Origin: Prosapia bicincta
Taxonomy: Eukaryota > Arthropoda > Insecta > Hemiptera > Cercopidae
Reading direction: 5' to 3'
DNA: 64,000 bases
Assembly: GCA_036971475.1 (NCBI GenBank)
Contig: JBAIZL010000003.1
Coordinates: forward strand, 56,643,342 to 56,707,341
The translations under genes and the position numbers were made by a program. A model generated the notes under the pieces. The model worked only from the letters and a program-made list of their open reading frames with translations. It searched no databases and was not told the DNA's origin. Below, in pieces: positions 44,671 to 56,188 of the stretch; the stretch's first letter is position 1, and every line of letters begins with the position of its first letter.

Positions 44671-44793
44671 ATGCCAGAAAGGTTTTATGCATTTCCCAGT
44701 GTTCCTGAATACATTGGCAGGGGATACAAGTCTATTGCACCATCAGTGGGGCAGCTGGATACAGAATCTAAACGAGTCATTGTGTTGAATTGA
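44671..44793 (+). other. Candidate terminal coding exon, unknown
   Basis: An ATG at 44,671 follows an acceptor-like GAACATAG (ends 44,668). The 40-residue frame MPERFYAFPSVPEYIGRGYK then SIAPSVGQLDTESKRVIVLN ends in TGA. Codon use and GC are unlike the AT-rich surroundings. No family is recognised. Confidence 0.3.
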
Positions 44794-45079
44794 AACCTTT
44801 GTGAAGTCGCCAAATCTGAAACCATTTGTTAATAGAAGCCGTAGAAGTATGGGGACTCGTCAAAGTGCCTCCGGGACTCCTGTATATAATATTTTGTCAA
44901 AATATTTATGTATATATCGACTAAGTATGTCAGTCTTGTTATGTCAGTACTAATTGAAATAAATAAATTCAGAAATAAACACTGCCTGTATGTTTTGTGG
45001 GAAGGCAAAATATTGAAATGAAATGGTTTTATTATTATGGAGCACGGAAATGGCATTTACATTATAATAAAGGCTTTGT

Positions 45080-45773
45080 GTCAAATTTTACATTACCCGT
45101 ATAGGAAGAAATATTTAAAAATCACAAGTAACTTTGGCACGCTATAATTGCACAAAGAAGACAGCTTGTAGTTTTCCCGAAACACGTATGTATAGAGGAT
45201 TATGTCCTGTTGTTTTTATAATATTACTTATAAATAGATTATAACCTATAGTGGTTCTATATGAAAGATAGCGTATTTGTTGAGTTTTATTTTATATTAA
45301 CTTATTATATTATACTGTTTATTACGCATTTGAAGCATTTACCTTTTATAGTATATGTACGCAAAAGTGATTTTGTAGTCTGGTGTTGCCAATCGTAATT
45401 TATTGAATTAGATTTTGGCAAAGCTTAAATTGTGAATTTTGTAATAGAAAATATCGGGCATAAATTTCTATAATCTAAGCAATAAATTCCAACAGTTTCT
45501 GAGCAGTTTTACTCAGTTGTGATTAATTACCCTACATTTGGTGTTGAAGGAGTTTAGCGAATTTAATGACATTTTATAGAAAATGTTTGGTAAAACTAAA
45601 ATAACTGGTAAAAGTGCTAGTCGTTCTTAAATCAGCGTGAGAAACTATAGATCTTGGGATATAGGTTTATTTGTGTTTGTGTTGTGGATATATAGCACTG
45701 ATTTGAATTCTCTTCCTCCATTCCTCTACTCTCTTAATCTCTTTCTCTCTATCTCTCTCTCACACACACACGC

Positions 45774-45804
<31 letters not shown>

Positions 45805-45813
45805 AATATTCAC

Positions 45814-45850
<37 letters not shown>

Positions 45851-45886
45851 CCCACATACACACAAACTCTCACACACAAACACATC

Positions 45887-45917
<31 letters not shown>

Positions 45918-46015
45918 GCCCAAACACACACACCAGCACGCATACACACACACACACCCACATACATACAAACACACCCAAACACACACAAACACATCCA
46001 AACACACACACCAGC

Positions 46016-46055
<40 letters not shown>

Positions 46056-46960
46056 CCAAACACACACACACAAACTCACACACATACACAAACAAATATT
46101 CACACACACACACACACACACCCACTTACACACAAACTCTCTCACACACACACACACAGTCACACCCAAAAACATAACATATATACAAAACTATAAACGT
46201 TAAAATATTTTGCACAATGTAAAATTGTTACATTTGTTGTTAAATTAGCTACTTTATAGATTAAATGTGTGTGTAATGGTGAAGTAATAATTGGCTATGA
46301 TTGCATTAAGCATGAAGTTTAGCTAATATGTTTTTAGAGAATCTGGAAAGGCATAAACTTCTTTATGTTACAAAAACATTTGGTTTTCAAGGACCATTTA
46401 ATGTCAAAAGAACTATTATACACTAGTGTAGGACATTTCCTACAAATCCTGATTAAACAAGTTTACAAAAATTAGGAAAAATAAACACATTCCTAAAACT
46501 ATGTGATTAGATATAAAACAGAGAAAAAAATATTATTTCATAGTCACTCTAACCTAAATAGCAGAGCCAGATTAACCATGTAAAATGTTTGTGGTGTTGT
46601 GTATTACCCATTCTGAAAATATTTTCTAAAAGATAAAAAAATGGTTGGAGATGAATCTGTTTTTTTTATTGTTATTTTACTCGGGTTGGAACAAACTGTT
46701 TAGTTAAGGATATGGATGTATTTGTACGCTTTTATAACTTATATTTCTCTTATAATTACTGATAATCCACATTGAATCGCGAGTAATAATTTATTGATTT
46801 TCGTTGCTAATGGCATCATTTGTGAGTTATAACTATTACACTATGATGCAATCGAAGGGATTATAACGGCATTGGCTTGGAAACGATTTTGAATCGATAA
46901 ATTTTATAATTGTAAGTCAGTGTGTATTAGGAATGGATTATTACCATCACTTCATAAGAT
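45080..46960. repeat. Deleted PLE-a relative or flank, with CA-rich core
   Basis: 45,080-45,590 resembles 55,440-55,910; 46,200-46,510 resembles 620-880 of PLE-a copy A; 46,530-46,960 resembles 59,640-59,980. The parts lie in the same order as in copy C, but about 2.3 kb containing the RT region is missing. Confidence 0.6.
45762..46170. repeat. Imperfect (CA)n tract, about 400 bp
   Basis: CA repeats interrupted by AAACACACCC, CCAGCA and similar. It occupies the position that in PLE-a copies A, B and C holds short CA runs (470-490, 24,500-24,520, 56,645-56,720). Long open frames on both strands are repeat artefacts. Confidence 0.95.
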
Positions 46961-47154
46961 CAGCTAAAATACACTAAAACAGTGGTTGACGGAAAGTACA
47001 CCAGAGAGTAAACCGATTGCTTTACAACATTTGAGTTCTTGTTCTGCAAAATAAAACAAGTAACAGAGAAAATGTGTGGGCTATTTCCTGCTGAGGTTAA
47101 TAAAGAAATATTTTATTTTTATTACTTTCTATTTTATAATTACAATTAATATAA

Positions 47155-47157
<3 letters not shown>

Positions 47158-47187
<30 letters not shown>
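47158..47187. repeat. (TA)n microsatellite
   Basis: About 14 TA units. Confidence 0.85.
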
Positions 47188-47191
<4 letters not shown>

Positions 47192-47229
47192 TCACAATCT
47201 CTTGAATAATTGTCCATTACGTTCAATAA

Positions 47230-48215
47230 TCACTTTAACATTAGTTATACAGATTAAACTGATAGGACTTCCCATGGGTAGGCTATTTGGTTATGAATAG
47301 AATTTTGAGTTGAGGGTTAAATTGTTTGGTTTGGTGATGGTTTGGAGGATTTCGGTAACTGAGATTTTAGGTATGTTGTTCCGTATTAATTGGGTCTCTA
47401 GGATGTTGAGAGTTTCGGATACGGGTGTGTTGGTGTACATGTTTGTTATTACTTAAAGAAGTTAAAATGATCACAGAAAAATAAACAAAGAACGAGGCAC
47501 CATTAAATATTTAGCATACACAAATGGATACAACACCAAAGTAATATACAAACTATGGTACAAAATACAAAAAACACAAAAGTTAACACTACAGACAGGG
47601 AAACAAATACAGCGCATTACCATACATAAACAAAACAACAAACAAAATAGCCCGCAAATTTCAAAAAATAGGATAGAAAATAGCATACAAAACTAATAAC
47701 AAGTTACAACACGACACCAACAACAAAGATAAACTACAAGCACCAGGCGTATATAAACTGAACTGCGACGAATGTAACAAGTTCTTTATTTTTCAAAACA
47801 GGTCGCAGCTATAAACAAGGAGTTGAGGAACACAAACAGAACACCAACTCAACATTTTACAATCACATTGAAGAAACAGGACACAAATACACAGACATTT
47901 ACCATAACATAGAAATCCTACACATCAACAAAAAAGGACCACATCTCAACACACTAGAACAATATGAAATTTACAGACGCACAAAAACACAAAGTATAAA
48001 CATATTAAACGAACATACACAATACAAATCACACATACTATTTGATACTATCGAAAACCTGCCTTTAAAACCGTCACCGCTTTACCCAACATCTCCAAGC
48101 AGAAGACACTGATGAACATCCCCACATAGCGATCGAAAACGTTCTGTCTCAGAAAGTTTTTACAAATTTACAAAATTTAAAGTTCGGATAGTGATAAACC
48201 AATGTTAAAGTGATT
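47230..48215 (+). pseudogene. PLE-b copy, rearranged, with RT and nuclease remnants
   Basis: 47,230-47,297 (plus) reads KLIGLPMGRLF, the PLE RT motif GLPMGSxLS. Immediately after, 47,310-47,455 reads on the minus strand as a motif A region (MYTNTPVSETLNILETQLIR), so the two are inverted relative to each other. From 47,460 the plus strand gives RGTIKYLAYTNGYNTKVIYK, a linker, DKLQAPGVYKLNCDECNKFF (GIY-YIG with CXXC), and KGPHLNTLEQYEIYRRTKTQ, with frameshifts, followed by the hammerhead and the family-b end. Inactive. Confidence 0.75.
48104..48149 (+). ncRNA. Hammerhead motif, PLE-b plus-strand copy
   Basis: Stem I AGACA (48,104-48,108) with TGTCT (48,145-48,149); CTGATGA 48,109-48,115; extra A 48,116; stem II weakened to three pairs (ATC with GAT); GAA 48,135-48,137; palindrome AACGTT 48,138-48,143; cleavage base C 48,144. 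Core and stems I and III are perfect; stem II decay makes activity doubtful. Confidence 0.6.
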
Positions 48216-48596
48216 AATTAAAAATCACAGTATTAAGTGGCAAAATAGAAAGAGAATTTCCTTGGAATTTTTAAAATGGAACATTTTGTTTTTTGTTATT
48301 ATTTATTCGCTTTCTTTTTTTTTGTTTCTAACTTTTGAAGTTTATGGTGGTCTATAATTTCTCATTATATAAGGCGTTTAGGGTCGCTCCTAGGTTGGTA
48401 TTGCTGAAATAATGTAGCCTAATATAAAATTTGTGTTTTACCCAAAATAATGTTTTTAATTAAGTTAAAATCCTGGTAGTTTTTCGTAGAATAGAAACGG
48501 ATCTTTATTAACATTACAATGTTTGATAAAGTTCTTTTATAAATAACAATATGATTGAAATTATAGAAATATTTTCCTGGTTACAGATGCAGACGT

Positions 48597-48681
48597 CGGG
48601 AACAGGCTTCTGAAAGGAAAACATGCGACAACATCTGGAACCGGAAAATATTTTATAAATGACCAAAATTGATCATTAACG
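48597..48681 (+). other. Exon-like cassette 2, second copy
   Basis: Acceptor TTACAG and donor GTAAGT. Frame reads ADVGNRLLKGKHATTSGTGK then YFINDQN and stop. One three-base in-frame deletion relative to 35,829-35,925. The surrounding 48,490-48,720 is also similar to 35,710-35,960. Confidence 0.35.
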
Positions 48682-48879
48682 GTAAGTTTTATACTATTTG
48701 CAGATGTGTCTGTTATTATATTATCGAAGCAAGAGGTTTTTTGCCATTAAGTCGTCACACATTGTTAGCATTGATAATTTTCTATTTTTTCATTATTTTC
48801 CCCTCCATTTGCATTCTAGCTAACTTTAATATCTTATTACCTAAAGACACCTTAAAATATATTTTAATCACTTAAATAA

Positions 48880-48995
48880 TAGTTAATGACTATCCGAACT
48901 TTGAATTTAGTAAATTTGTTAAAACTTACTAAGGCAGAACGTTTTCGATCGCTGTATGCCAGTCTTCATCAGTGTCTAATGAATACTACAAAATT
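48880..48995 (-). mobile_element. PLE-b terminus with hammerhead remnant
   Basis: Family-b end followed by a minus-strand motif with CUGAUGA, GAAA and the AACGUU palindrome. Stem I strands AGACA and UGCCU no longer match fully and stem II is altered. Confidence 0.6.
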
Positions 48996-49019
48996 CAAGA
49001 ATTAAAATATGTCTTTAAT

Positions 49020-49990
49020 ACCACACTTCAAGCTTTGCCCCTGCAATTCCTTTGTAGATTATTTTTTTAGGTGGCTTGTGTACTGAGTTTAGGTGTGTTG
49101 AGTTTGTGTGTCCTATGTTTGGAGAGAAGCAGAGCCTGGTACTTGGCCACGTTCACTTTAACTCTCTGAGTAGCTCAGCCATGATTTTAGTACTGTGAGG
49201 TGGTCATCTGCAAATATGGCCACTTGTGTGTTGACTGTTGTCGGTATGTCGTTGATGTAGATGTTGAACAATAAGGGCCCAACAATTGAGCCCTGAGGGT
49301 CTCCGGCCCGTATAGTCTGTAGTGTAGATTGAGCTTGGTCTACATCAACAATAAACTTGCGGTATGAGCTAACTAGGTGTATGAGCCATAGTATTGTAGT
49401 TTCTCTAAGAGTTTATTGTGCTAGACCCGGTCAAAATCCTTTTCAATGCCCAGGAAGACTTCCCTAGTCGAGTAGTAATTGTTGAAACCCATAGTTGCAT
49501 GCTCCCCAACTCTCATCAGCTGATGCTTGGCCGAGTGTTTTGTCCTAGAGCCAAGTTACTCTGGCTTCAGTATGTTGTGTGTGTAGATATTCCTGTAGAT
49601 ACATTTGAGCAATATTTTTTCAAATACCTTGCCCATCGTATTCAACATGCTGAGTTTTTTTCCCGGTTTGGGGAAAACCAAGATTTTAGCCTCCTTCCAA
49701 GCGTCTGTGAAGTGCTGTGCCTGGAGTATAGCATTGTAGATGTTTGACAGATAAATGATCGCTTTCTCCGTGAGTATTTTCAGCGTTGTGCTGGTGATGG
49801 TGTCTGGTCTAGGAGCTTTCCTGGAGTTTGTTTGAGAGATTGCCCACTTTATCTCTGTGATTGTAGTGTCAGTGTTTGGCTCTAATGTAGGGCAGTAGGC
49901 AAACTGTGCTGTTTCTAAATCTACTTTAGCTGTAACGGCTGCATCAGCTGGTTGGTCGTTTGGTTGGAACGTGCTCTCAAGCAGTCTTTG
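49020..49990 (-). pseudogene. Jockey-type LINE reverse transcriptase relic
   Basis: Minus-strand remnant. From right to left: APRPDTITSTTLKILTEKAI, then FTDAWKEAKILVFPKPGKKL, a GIEKDFDRV motif A (usual form AFDxV), and [20 protein letters not shown] followed by [20 protein letters not shown], holding motif B (GxPQGS) and the catalytic ADD. It closes with [10 protein letters not shown]. Frameshifts and stops are present. The motif set fits the Jockey clade without RNase H. It is distinct from the I/R1-group LINE at 24.6 kb and the relic at 8.1 kb. Confidence 0.85.
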
Positions 49991-50164
49991 TCTATGTCTA
50001 GTGTGTCTGATTTAGTCTATGTAGACCATAGCCTGAATTAACATTTCCAAGATTGACGAATGCAAGGTTTTTATTTACAAACTGTCACATCTCTGGAAAT
50101 ATTCAACCCCACAAGATGTTTCTTATACGAAACTAAAGAAGAAAATTCTAAAAATATCTTTTAC

Positions 50165-50580
50165 AGTCTTTGAGTAAACATGAAATTAAGTGAATAAATA
50201 GACAATTCCATAGTAAAATCTTAATGAATACTTTTCGTAAAAGAGAAATATTGTTATTTTCAAAGGGTTATTCAATTAATATGGTAATGTAGCCTATAAG
50301 TTACTTTAATGACATACAGCATAGTGAACATAAACCTGTAAAAGGGTTTTATAGAGGCGAACATAATTCTTTATTTCAAAACTGTTCTGGGCCCCCAAAA
50401 CCCGCCCAGCCCTCCTCTAGCGAGCTACCTCTATCTCACATGCACATGCGGTTAGTATCCCTACCGCAAGTGGTGGTGAGGCAAGCAGAGGACGACTTGG
50501 GAAATCCCCCCCCCCCGCTTCGTGCCCTGCGCTAAGGCGAGTTGATGGGCTGCTTATGTTTGCTGTAATGTACGTATAGT
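50165..50580. repeat. Duplicated segment with decayed cassette 1
   Basis: Partner of 43,800-44,160. The cassette region (about 50,470-50,536) starts VRQAEDDLGN but has a C-run and a stop, and its donor is GCGAGTTG instead of GTGAGTTG. Confidence 0.5.
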
Positions 50581-52100
50581 TGTGTGTTTGGTTGCATTGT
50601 GTCCTGCTATGTAAAGGCCTCCAATGAAAAGACAGAAAGTCACTAAGTGTCTTCTCATTGAGTAGCCGTCACTTTAACCTTTGTAACGATTGTCACAACA
50701 TTCACTCACACGCTCCGCACACTACTATATGCTAGTATGCCGGGGAAAAGCCAGGACACTCTTCACCATCACCAAACGCACGTGAAAATGCAATTATACG
50801 TTAAACTTGTCGCGGGACACCCTACACACGCATACAGGTACATGTGCACAAGTTCTGCTGTAACACACGTCCACACTAGCAAATCTAATGTGTTTACACA
50901 AACCTAATGCTAGTAAATGTGGCATTGTCATCCATTCCTGGCCTGTAAGTAGAATTTCATGCCTGTAGCTCCTAAATCAAATTTAATTTGTTTAAAGAAT
51001 CTTGCGGACCATTAACAGAAGAAATATCAGGTTATTATTTAGTTCTCACATATATTTGAAAACTTCCAAGTCTCTAGCTCATCTTCCAAATTCGATTTGA
51101 GACAAGAAACCTAGTGAATAAGGCATTGTCATCTAATTCTGACCTATATTTAAAATTCCAAGTCTCCAGCTCATTGATAAAATTAGTTTAAACTTGATTG
51201 CAAAATTCTACTCTGACAGGCAGACAGATATGACGGAAAGCGAACTAATAAAACAGAGGTGAAATCAGATTTTTTGTAATATACATAGACAGTTGCAGAA
51301 TTTAACGGAGAACAACATGGTGCTAATAGTTTTTCAGAATTTTGAATAGTTTTAAAGTTATTTGCATTTTTGTGTAAGTAAATTACTGTTACAACGAACC
51401 GTCAGATACTGCTGTCAAGCGGATTTATTCTGAACTATTAGATAAAGAATCCTTTATGCAGTTCAAAGTCGAAAGTTACTCGTTTTCTTTATCCAATTAC
51501 TCAAAAACTGTTAATTATATATTTAAAAATTGAAGGCATTGAATAATAATATAGACTTTCTATTTCATTGAGTATAGGGAAAATTTGTTTGCGCTAAATA
51601 TTTGCAGAGTTGTGGCTGTTTTAAAAAACCTTGCTAGTGCAACCTGAAAATGTAGTCTGGCGGTATTTATCACCCTAAACGCGTACAAATCTTGAACCGT
51701 TCCAAGATATCAAACTTAAATTTACACAATTTGATTCTTAAAGTTTTTCATCTTTATAGTTGTATAAAGGTGTAAACAGTTTTTTACTTTACTTTTTCTT
51801 GTACTTATTTATTTAAAAATAAGTTTATATGTACATCAGACAATGAGGAATGAATGAGGAACGATTTATGCAATTTTAAGCTTGTTATCTTGAATGGTTT
51901 AGAAATTATACGCGTGTGTTGTGATAAAAATACAACTTGATTTTACATTTACAGGTTTCGGCGATGCAAGCCTTTGTTAAAACAGCCATATCTCTGCACA
52001 TCTTTAATCCAACAAGAGGTTATTTAATGCAAAACGAAAGAAGAAAATCTATATTTTTAACCTCTGTTTTTGGTTTTACAAATTTAACATGCATCACCGT
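50581..52100. repeat. Dispersed repeats, no gene recognised
   Basis: 51,440-51,660 and 51,945-52,110 have partners at 38,150-38,360 and 38,420-38,600. The remainder is without recognisable features. Confidence 0.45.
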
Positions 52101-52379
52101 GTAGCCTGATGACAGATTTAAAATTTGTACATGAATTAATGGAATTAATAGCTTTCACATCCATACTCACAACTCCAGTTTCCAGATTCACGCTCCCTTA
52201 CAACATCCTGGACAACGTCTGGGCCCGTAAACCTTCGAAAGTTAGCCTATATACACATATGCTAAGAACGCATGCCTTATTAAATATGAATTAAGAAAGT
52301 TTCAAGATAGTGGTTACGTTTGTTTGCTATTTCGTAGACACTTTGGGTTGTGACTGCTTTATAATCCTTTATCCCACAG

Positions 52380-52508
52380 ACCTTGAAAGCTTACGCACCA
52401 CTGGAGCTGCTCGCCAGCTGGGACAAAGCACCAGGGCTTATACTAGGGATATACGACGTTATGAAGTCGGTAGTTACTGTCACCCGCGCACGAGAAGAGC
52501 CGTGGTGA
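52380..52508 (+). other. Candidate terminal coding exon of unknown gene
   Basis: A strong acceptor (CCTTTATCCCACAG, ends 52,379) is followed in phase 0 by 42 codons reading TLKAYAPLELLASWDKAPGL, ILGIYDVMKSVVTVTRAREE and PW, then TGA at 52,506-52,508. GC is well above the flanks, and a GC-rich stretch continues to about 52,570. I do not recognise the protein. A competing frame in the same block is also open but does not start at the acceptor. Confidence 0.4.
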
Positions 52509-52859
52509 AGAGATGAGTCACGCTTGGTTTTCAGTTCTGCGCATGCGCTGTCGGTGTATTCCAGACCTACACATAACCTAACGGGACTGTAGTTTTATAG
52601 TTATATTTTAGTAAGTAGATAGTTTTGTGATTCGGTAGTTTTTCTATTTTGTTAAGATGTTCAGTACAATTTATAATGTACATTTTGAGTTAAAAATGGA
52701 AAGGCTATTGGCAGCAGTGAACGGGAAGGAAGAGAAACATTATTAAAGTGTGCGAACAGGAAGCTGGGAAATAAACCCCAGCCTCCTCTCCTCTAAGAAA
52801 CGCCACTGAAAGAGCTTCCCAGTACTGTGCCTACCATGAAGCGCAACAGGAAATAAAAT

Positions 52860-53902
52860 AAAAAAAGTAACTAAGAAAAGTTAACAACTCCAGCTAATAA
52901 ACGTAAACGATCCGACCAGCGCAATTGTGCAGTGGACTCGTTCGATCGCCGTGTAATTTTAGACGTAATACAGGGCTTTTACCTTGACAAAAACACAGTT
53001 CCGCCTGATGGAATTATTTTAACAGTTTTAAGGAAGAAAATAAATTTTGAATGGAGTGACAGATCCTTAAGAGTACTGTAAGAGATGGACTTTAAGTGGA
53101 AAAAGTGCAACAATAAACGAAAATATTAATAGAAAGACCAGACATTGTGAACTGGAGGTTCCGTTTTTTACAGGACGGGAGGAAAAGCCGAAAAGCAAGA
53201 GAGATAGTTTATCTAGACGAGACAGTGGTAGATAGCAATCTGACTTTTGCAAAATGTTGGCAGAGCCATGATGGGAGTGTCGTTGGAAGAGAGAGCTTCA
53301 AAACGTTTAATAGTTGTTCATGTAGGCTCTGAGACGGGTTTTTGTAGGAGGCAGGACTGGTTTTCCGAGCTGACTTATCCACAGGAGATTGCCGCGGATA
53401 CATAAACTTCTCAAATTTTTCAAAGTGGATTGAAGAAAAGGTAATTCCCAACTTCCCATTGAACTAAACCGTGGTAATGGACAATGCTCCTTACCACAAC
53501 AAGGAAGTGGATAAACCTCCATCAAAGTCAAGCCTCAAGAAGGACAGGCTTGACTGGCTACAAAACCCGGGCATCAAGTGATACGTTTACCTCCTACATG
53601 TGTGACTTGAACGCTATAGAACCTGCTCGGGGTGGGCTAAAGTACTTTGTGCGACAGAACAATACCAAAGGTGAAATATGCATTGAAATACTGAAGGAAT
53701 TGGTGAAAAAGGGCCTTGAAGGAGACTGGGAAGGTTTTTTTCATCGCACTAAAGACATGGAAGAGTTCTACTGGGGGAGAGACGGCGTTGTTGTGTGATC
53801 GTGAACCTCGGAGTCGACGACACAGGTACGTCTAATGAGGAGAGCGTTACTGTTGGAGACATCTCAAATGAATACGAAGACCTTGCAACGCCTTTACCTT
53901 AG
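52860..53902 (+). pseudogene. IS630/Tc1-like DDE_3 transposase relic
   Basis: Plus-strand coding remnant with frameshifts. It reads VDSFDRRVILDVIQGFYLDK then WSDRSLRVL and FKWKKCNNKRKY (helix-turn-helix region), NWRFRFLQDGRKSRKAREIV followed by YLDETVVDSNLTFAKCWQSH (first catalytic D), VVMDNAPYHNKEVD (second D, near 53,480), and YMCDLNAIEPARGGLKYFVR (E), then a tail ending DLATPLP and TAG at 53,900-53,902. This family is common in arthropod genomes. At least three frameshifts and two stops make it inactive; the N-terminal start and terminal repeats were not found. Confidence 0.85.
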
Positions 53903-55100
53903 GTATAAAGCCTTGAATAATTGTATTGACCAACAGTTTGCAATATTTAAATATTTTTATTTTCTCAAGTACCAGAGTAACTACTTAATAAGGATATAAA
54001 TATTTCAAAACAAGATTTTACTCAGTTTAGTTTCCTTCTGTTTTTACCTTCCTCGTGATTTATCTACTTTACGGATAGGTTAATTCCTAACTAATGCATT
54101 TCAACTATAATTTGTATATGGTATAGAAATGTTTTAAAATATTATGTTTTTAAATGAATACGGTATTTCATTTGATTAGGGTAATTATGTTTTGTCTACG
54201 TTTAATTCTTCTCAAATATTATTATTATGTTTTCCAAACTAAATAAAATATAAAACAGGTCTTGAATTAAATGATGCACGGGAAAAGATAACGATGACTG
54301 GTTCACCGTCATCGGCGCTCCTACCCCCTGTTTAGAAAAAAACACTTACAGCGTACTCTAAGGTTCCCCGTGGTGGATGGACCATTCCCGAATACGACCA
54401 GGTGACATTTTTAATTTATAATATACAATTTTTTAAATTTCTGCTATTAAGGCTATTCCTTTTAAAAAATTAAAAATTGTATTAGATAACATTTGAAAGA
54501 ATGTAACCGTCCCTGATCAGTTCTTCCCCGACAAATAAATGTGGTCAGAAAATCCTACCAGTGCTCAGACCTTCCCATACTTACCACCCCTTCACCTGAA
54601 GTCTTTGCAGCCCTTTTTTAGGTCGTCCTAAGCAATTATGCTCCAGGTTGTCGTCAGTGCTTCGGCCACAAAGCCGTCCTCTGCCCGTAATAGTGAAACT
54701 GATTGGTCAAGTTTAAATTACAGAAAATTTATAATTTTATCAATTACCATAATAATGGCAGGACAATCTAAAAACTTTAAAGTTAATCATAATTCTAGGG
54801 AAACAAACTTTTTTCGTTGAGTTTATTTTAAAGTGCAATATGTGTGACTGCATTGGAGAAAATGTAATAAGTAGTTATTTTGTTCAAAATCGATTTCATC
54901 CAGACTTTGTTAAAATGTCAATAAAAATGATGTCTTTCCAACATGTTCTTTAATATAATCTATTCTGAACCAAATTTTGGTTGGTTTTGGTAGAATAATT
55001 AATGGTTGAATTATTTCAGTTTCACGAATGTAACTAGATTCGATATATTAAACTTATTTACAGATGAGATTTCCCAATCATGGACATAAAAGACAATAAA
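53903..55100. other. No recognisable gene
   Basis: AT-rich with short open frames (for example 54,638-54,820) that lack recognisable motifs. Confidence 0.4.
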
Positions 55101-55185
55101 TTGAACTGTTAGCTTATAATACAACCAAGCTATGTTGCCACATTCACTTCAATGTAATGTCTAGAGTAAACAAACTAAAGGTAGA

Positions 55186-55288
55186 ATGTCGAGTCGGCCT
55201 CAGCCAACTAGAGTAACAAATTCTTATCGCTACGATCTAGACTTTGGACTGCAAGGGAATCAGGCAGTCAGCTGTGTTTCTTCGACCA
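55186..55288 (+). other. Exon-like cassette 3 (partner 39,515)
   Basis: ATG at 55,186 opens MSSRPQPTRVTNSYRYDLDF then GLQGNQAVSCVSSTS, reaching a donor GTAAGT at 55,289. The partner begins MPRRPQTTGVTNSYRWDLDF but stops soon after. Several differences between copies are at third codon positions. Surroundings (55,110-55,390) are also shared, so it may be repeat-borne. Confidence 0.35.
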
Positions 55289-56075
55289 GTAAGTTTATTT
55301 CATCATTTCTTACTCGATTAGAATTTAGTGTGTACAGCTTTTGTCCGAAAGTTTTTAAATTGAAAGTTTGCTGAACAAGTGTAATTAGTTTATAATAATT
55401 CTGCAATTAGAGGGTTTTCATTATTGTTTTCTATTAAGGCAAGTATTTTACATTAACCATATAGGAAGGAATATTTACATTTCACAAGTAACTTTGTCCT
55501 GTTAAAATCGTACAAAGAAGACAACTTGTAGTGCTGCCGAAACATGTATGTATAATTTTGTGTGCTTTTATAACTAGATTTTAGCCAATAATGTTGTTAT
55601 AGGGAAGATAATGTATTTCTCAGGGGAGATTTTATACTAACTTTATATTTCTGCTGTTTATTAAACCCTTGAAGCATTTACCATATGTATGTACGCAAAA
55701 GTAATTTTGTAGCCTGGTGTTGCCATTTGTAATTCATTGATTTAGATTTTGGCAAAGCTTAAATTGTGCATTCTAGAAAATATCGGGCATCCATGACTAC
55801 AAGCTCCGCAATAATTTCAGACAGGTTCTGTGCAATTTTACACAGTTGTGATGAATAATCCTACATTTTGTGGTGAAGGTGTAGCGAATATAATGACATT
55901 CTGTGTAAATATTTCGTAAAACTAAACAACTGGTAGAAGTATGATTCGTTCTTAAATCCACGAGAAAAGTAAGGATTGTATTGTCGTGGAAGGTATTTTC
56001 TTTGGTGTTTGTATTGTATGTGAGTTTGTACGGAGTGCTTAAACTGGGTACATGGCACTGAGTTGAATGCGGTTC

Positions 56076-56077
<2 letters not shown>

Positions 56078-56110
<33 letters not shown>

Positions 56111-56146
56111 CATACACACACACACGCACGCACACACACACACACA

Positions 56147-56185
<39 letters not shown>
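56078..56185. repeat. (CT)n followed by (CA)n
   Basis: About 15 CT units, then CA repeats with ACGC interruptions. Another CA-rich stretch lies at 56,645-56,720. Confidence 0.9.

Positions 56186-56188
<3 letters not shown>

Noticed and set aside
45637..46203. Long open frames on both strands over the CA tract (up to 188 codons)
   Set aside because: They consist of His-Thr or Cys-Val repeats produced by (CA)n; open frames arise because the repeat has no stop in several frames.
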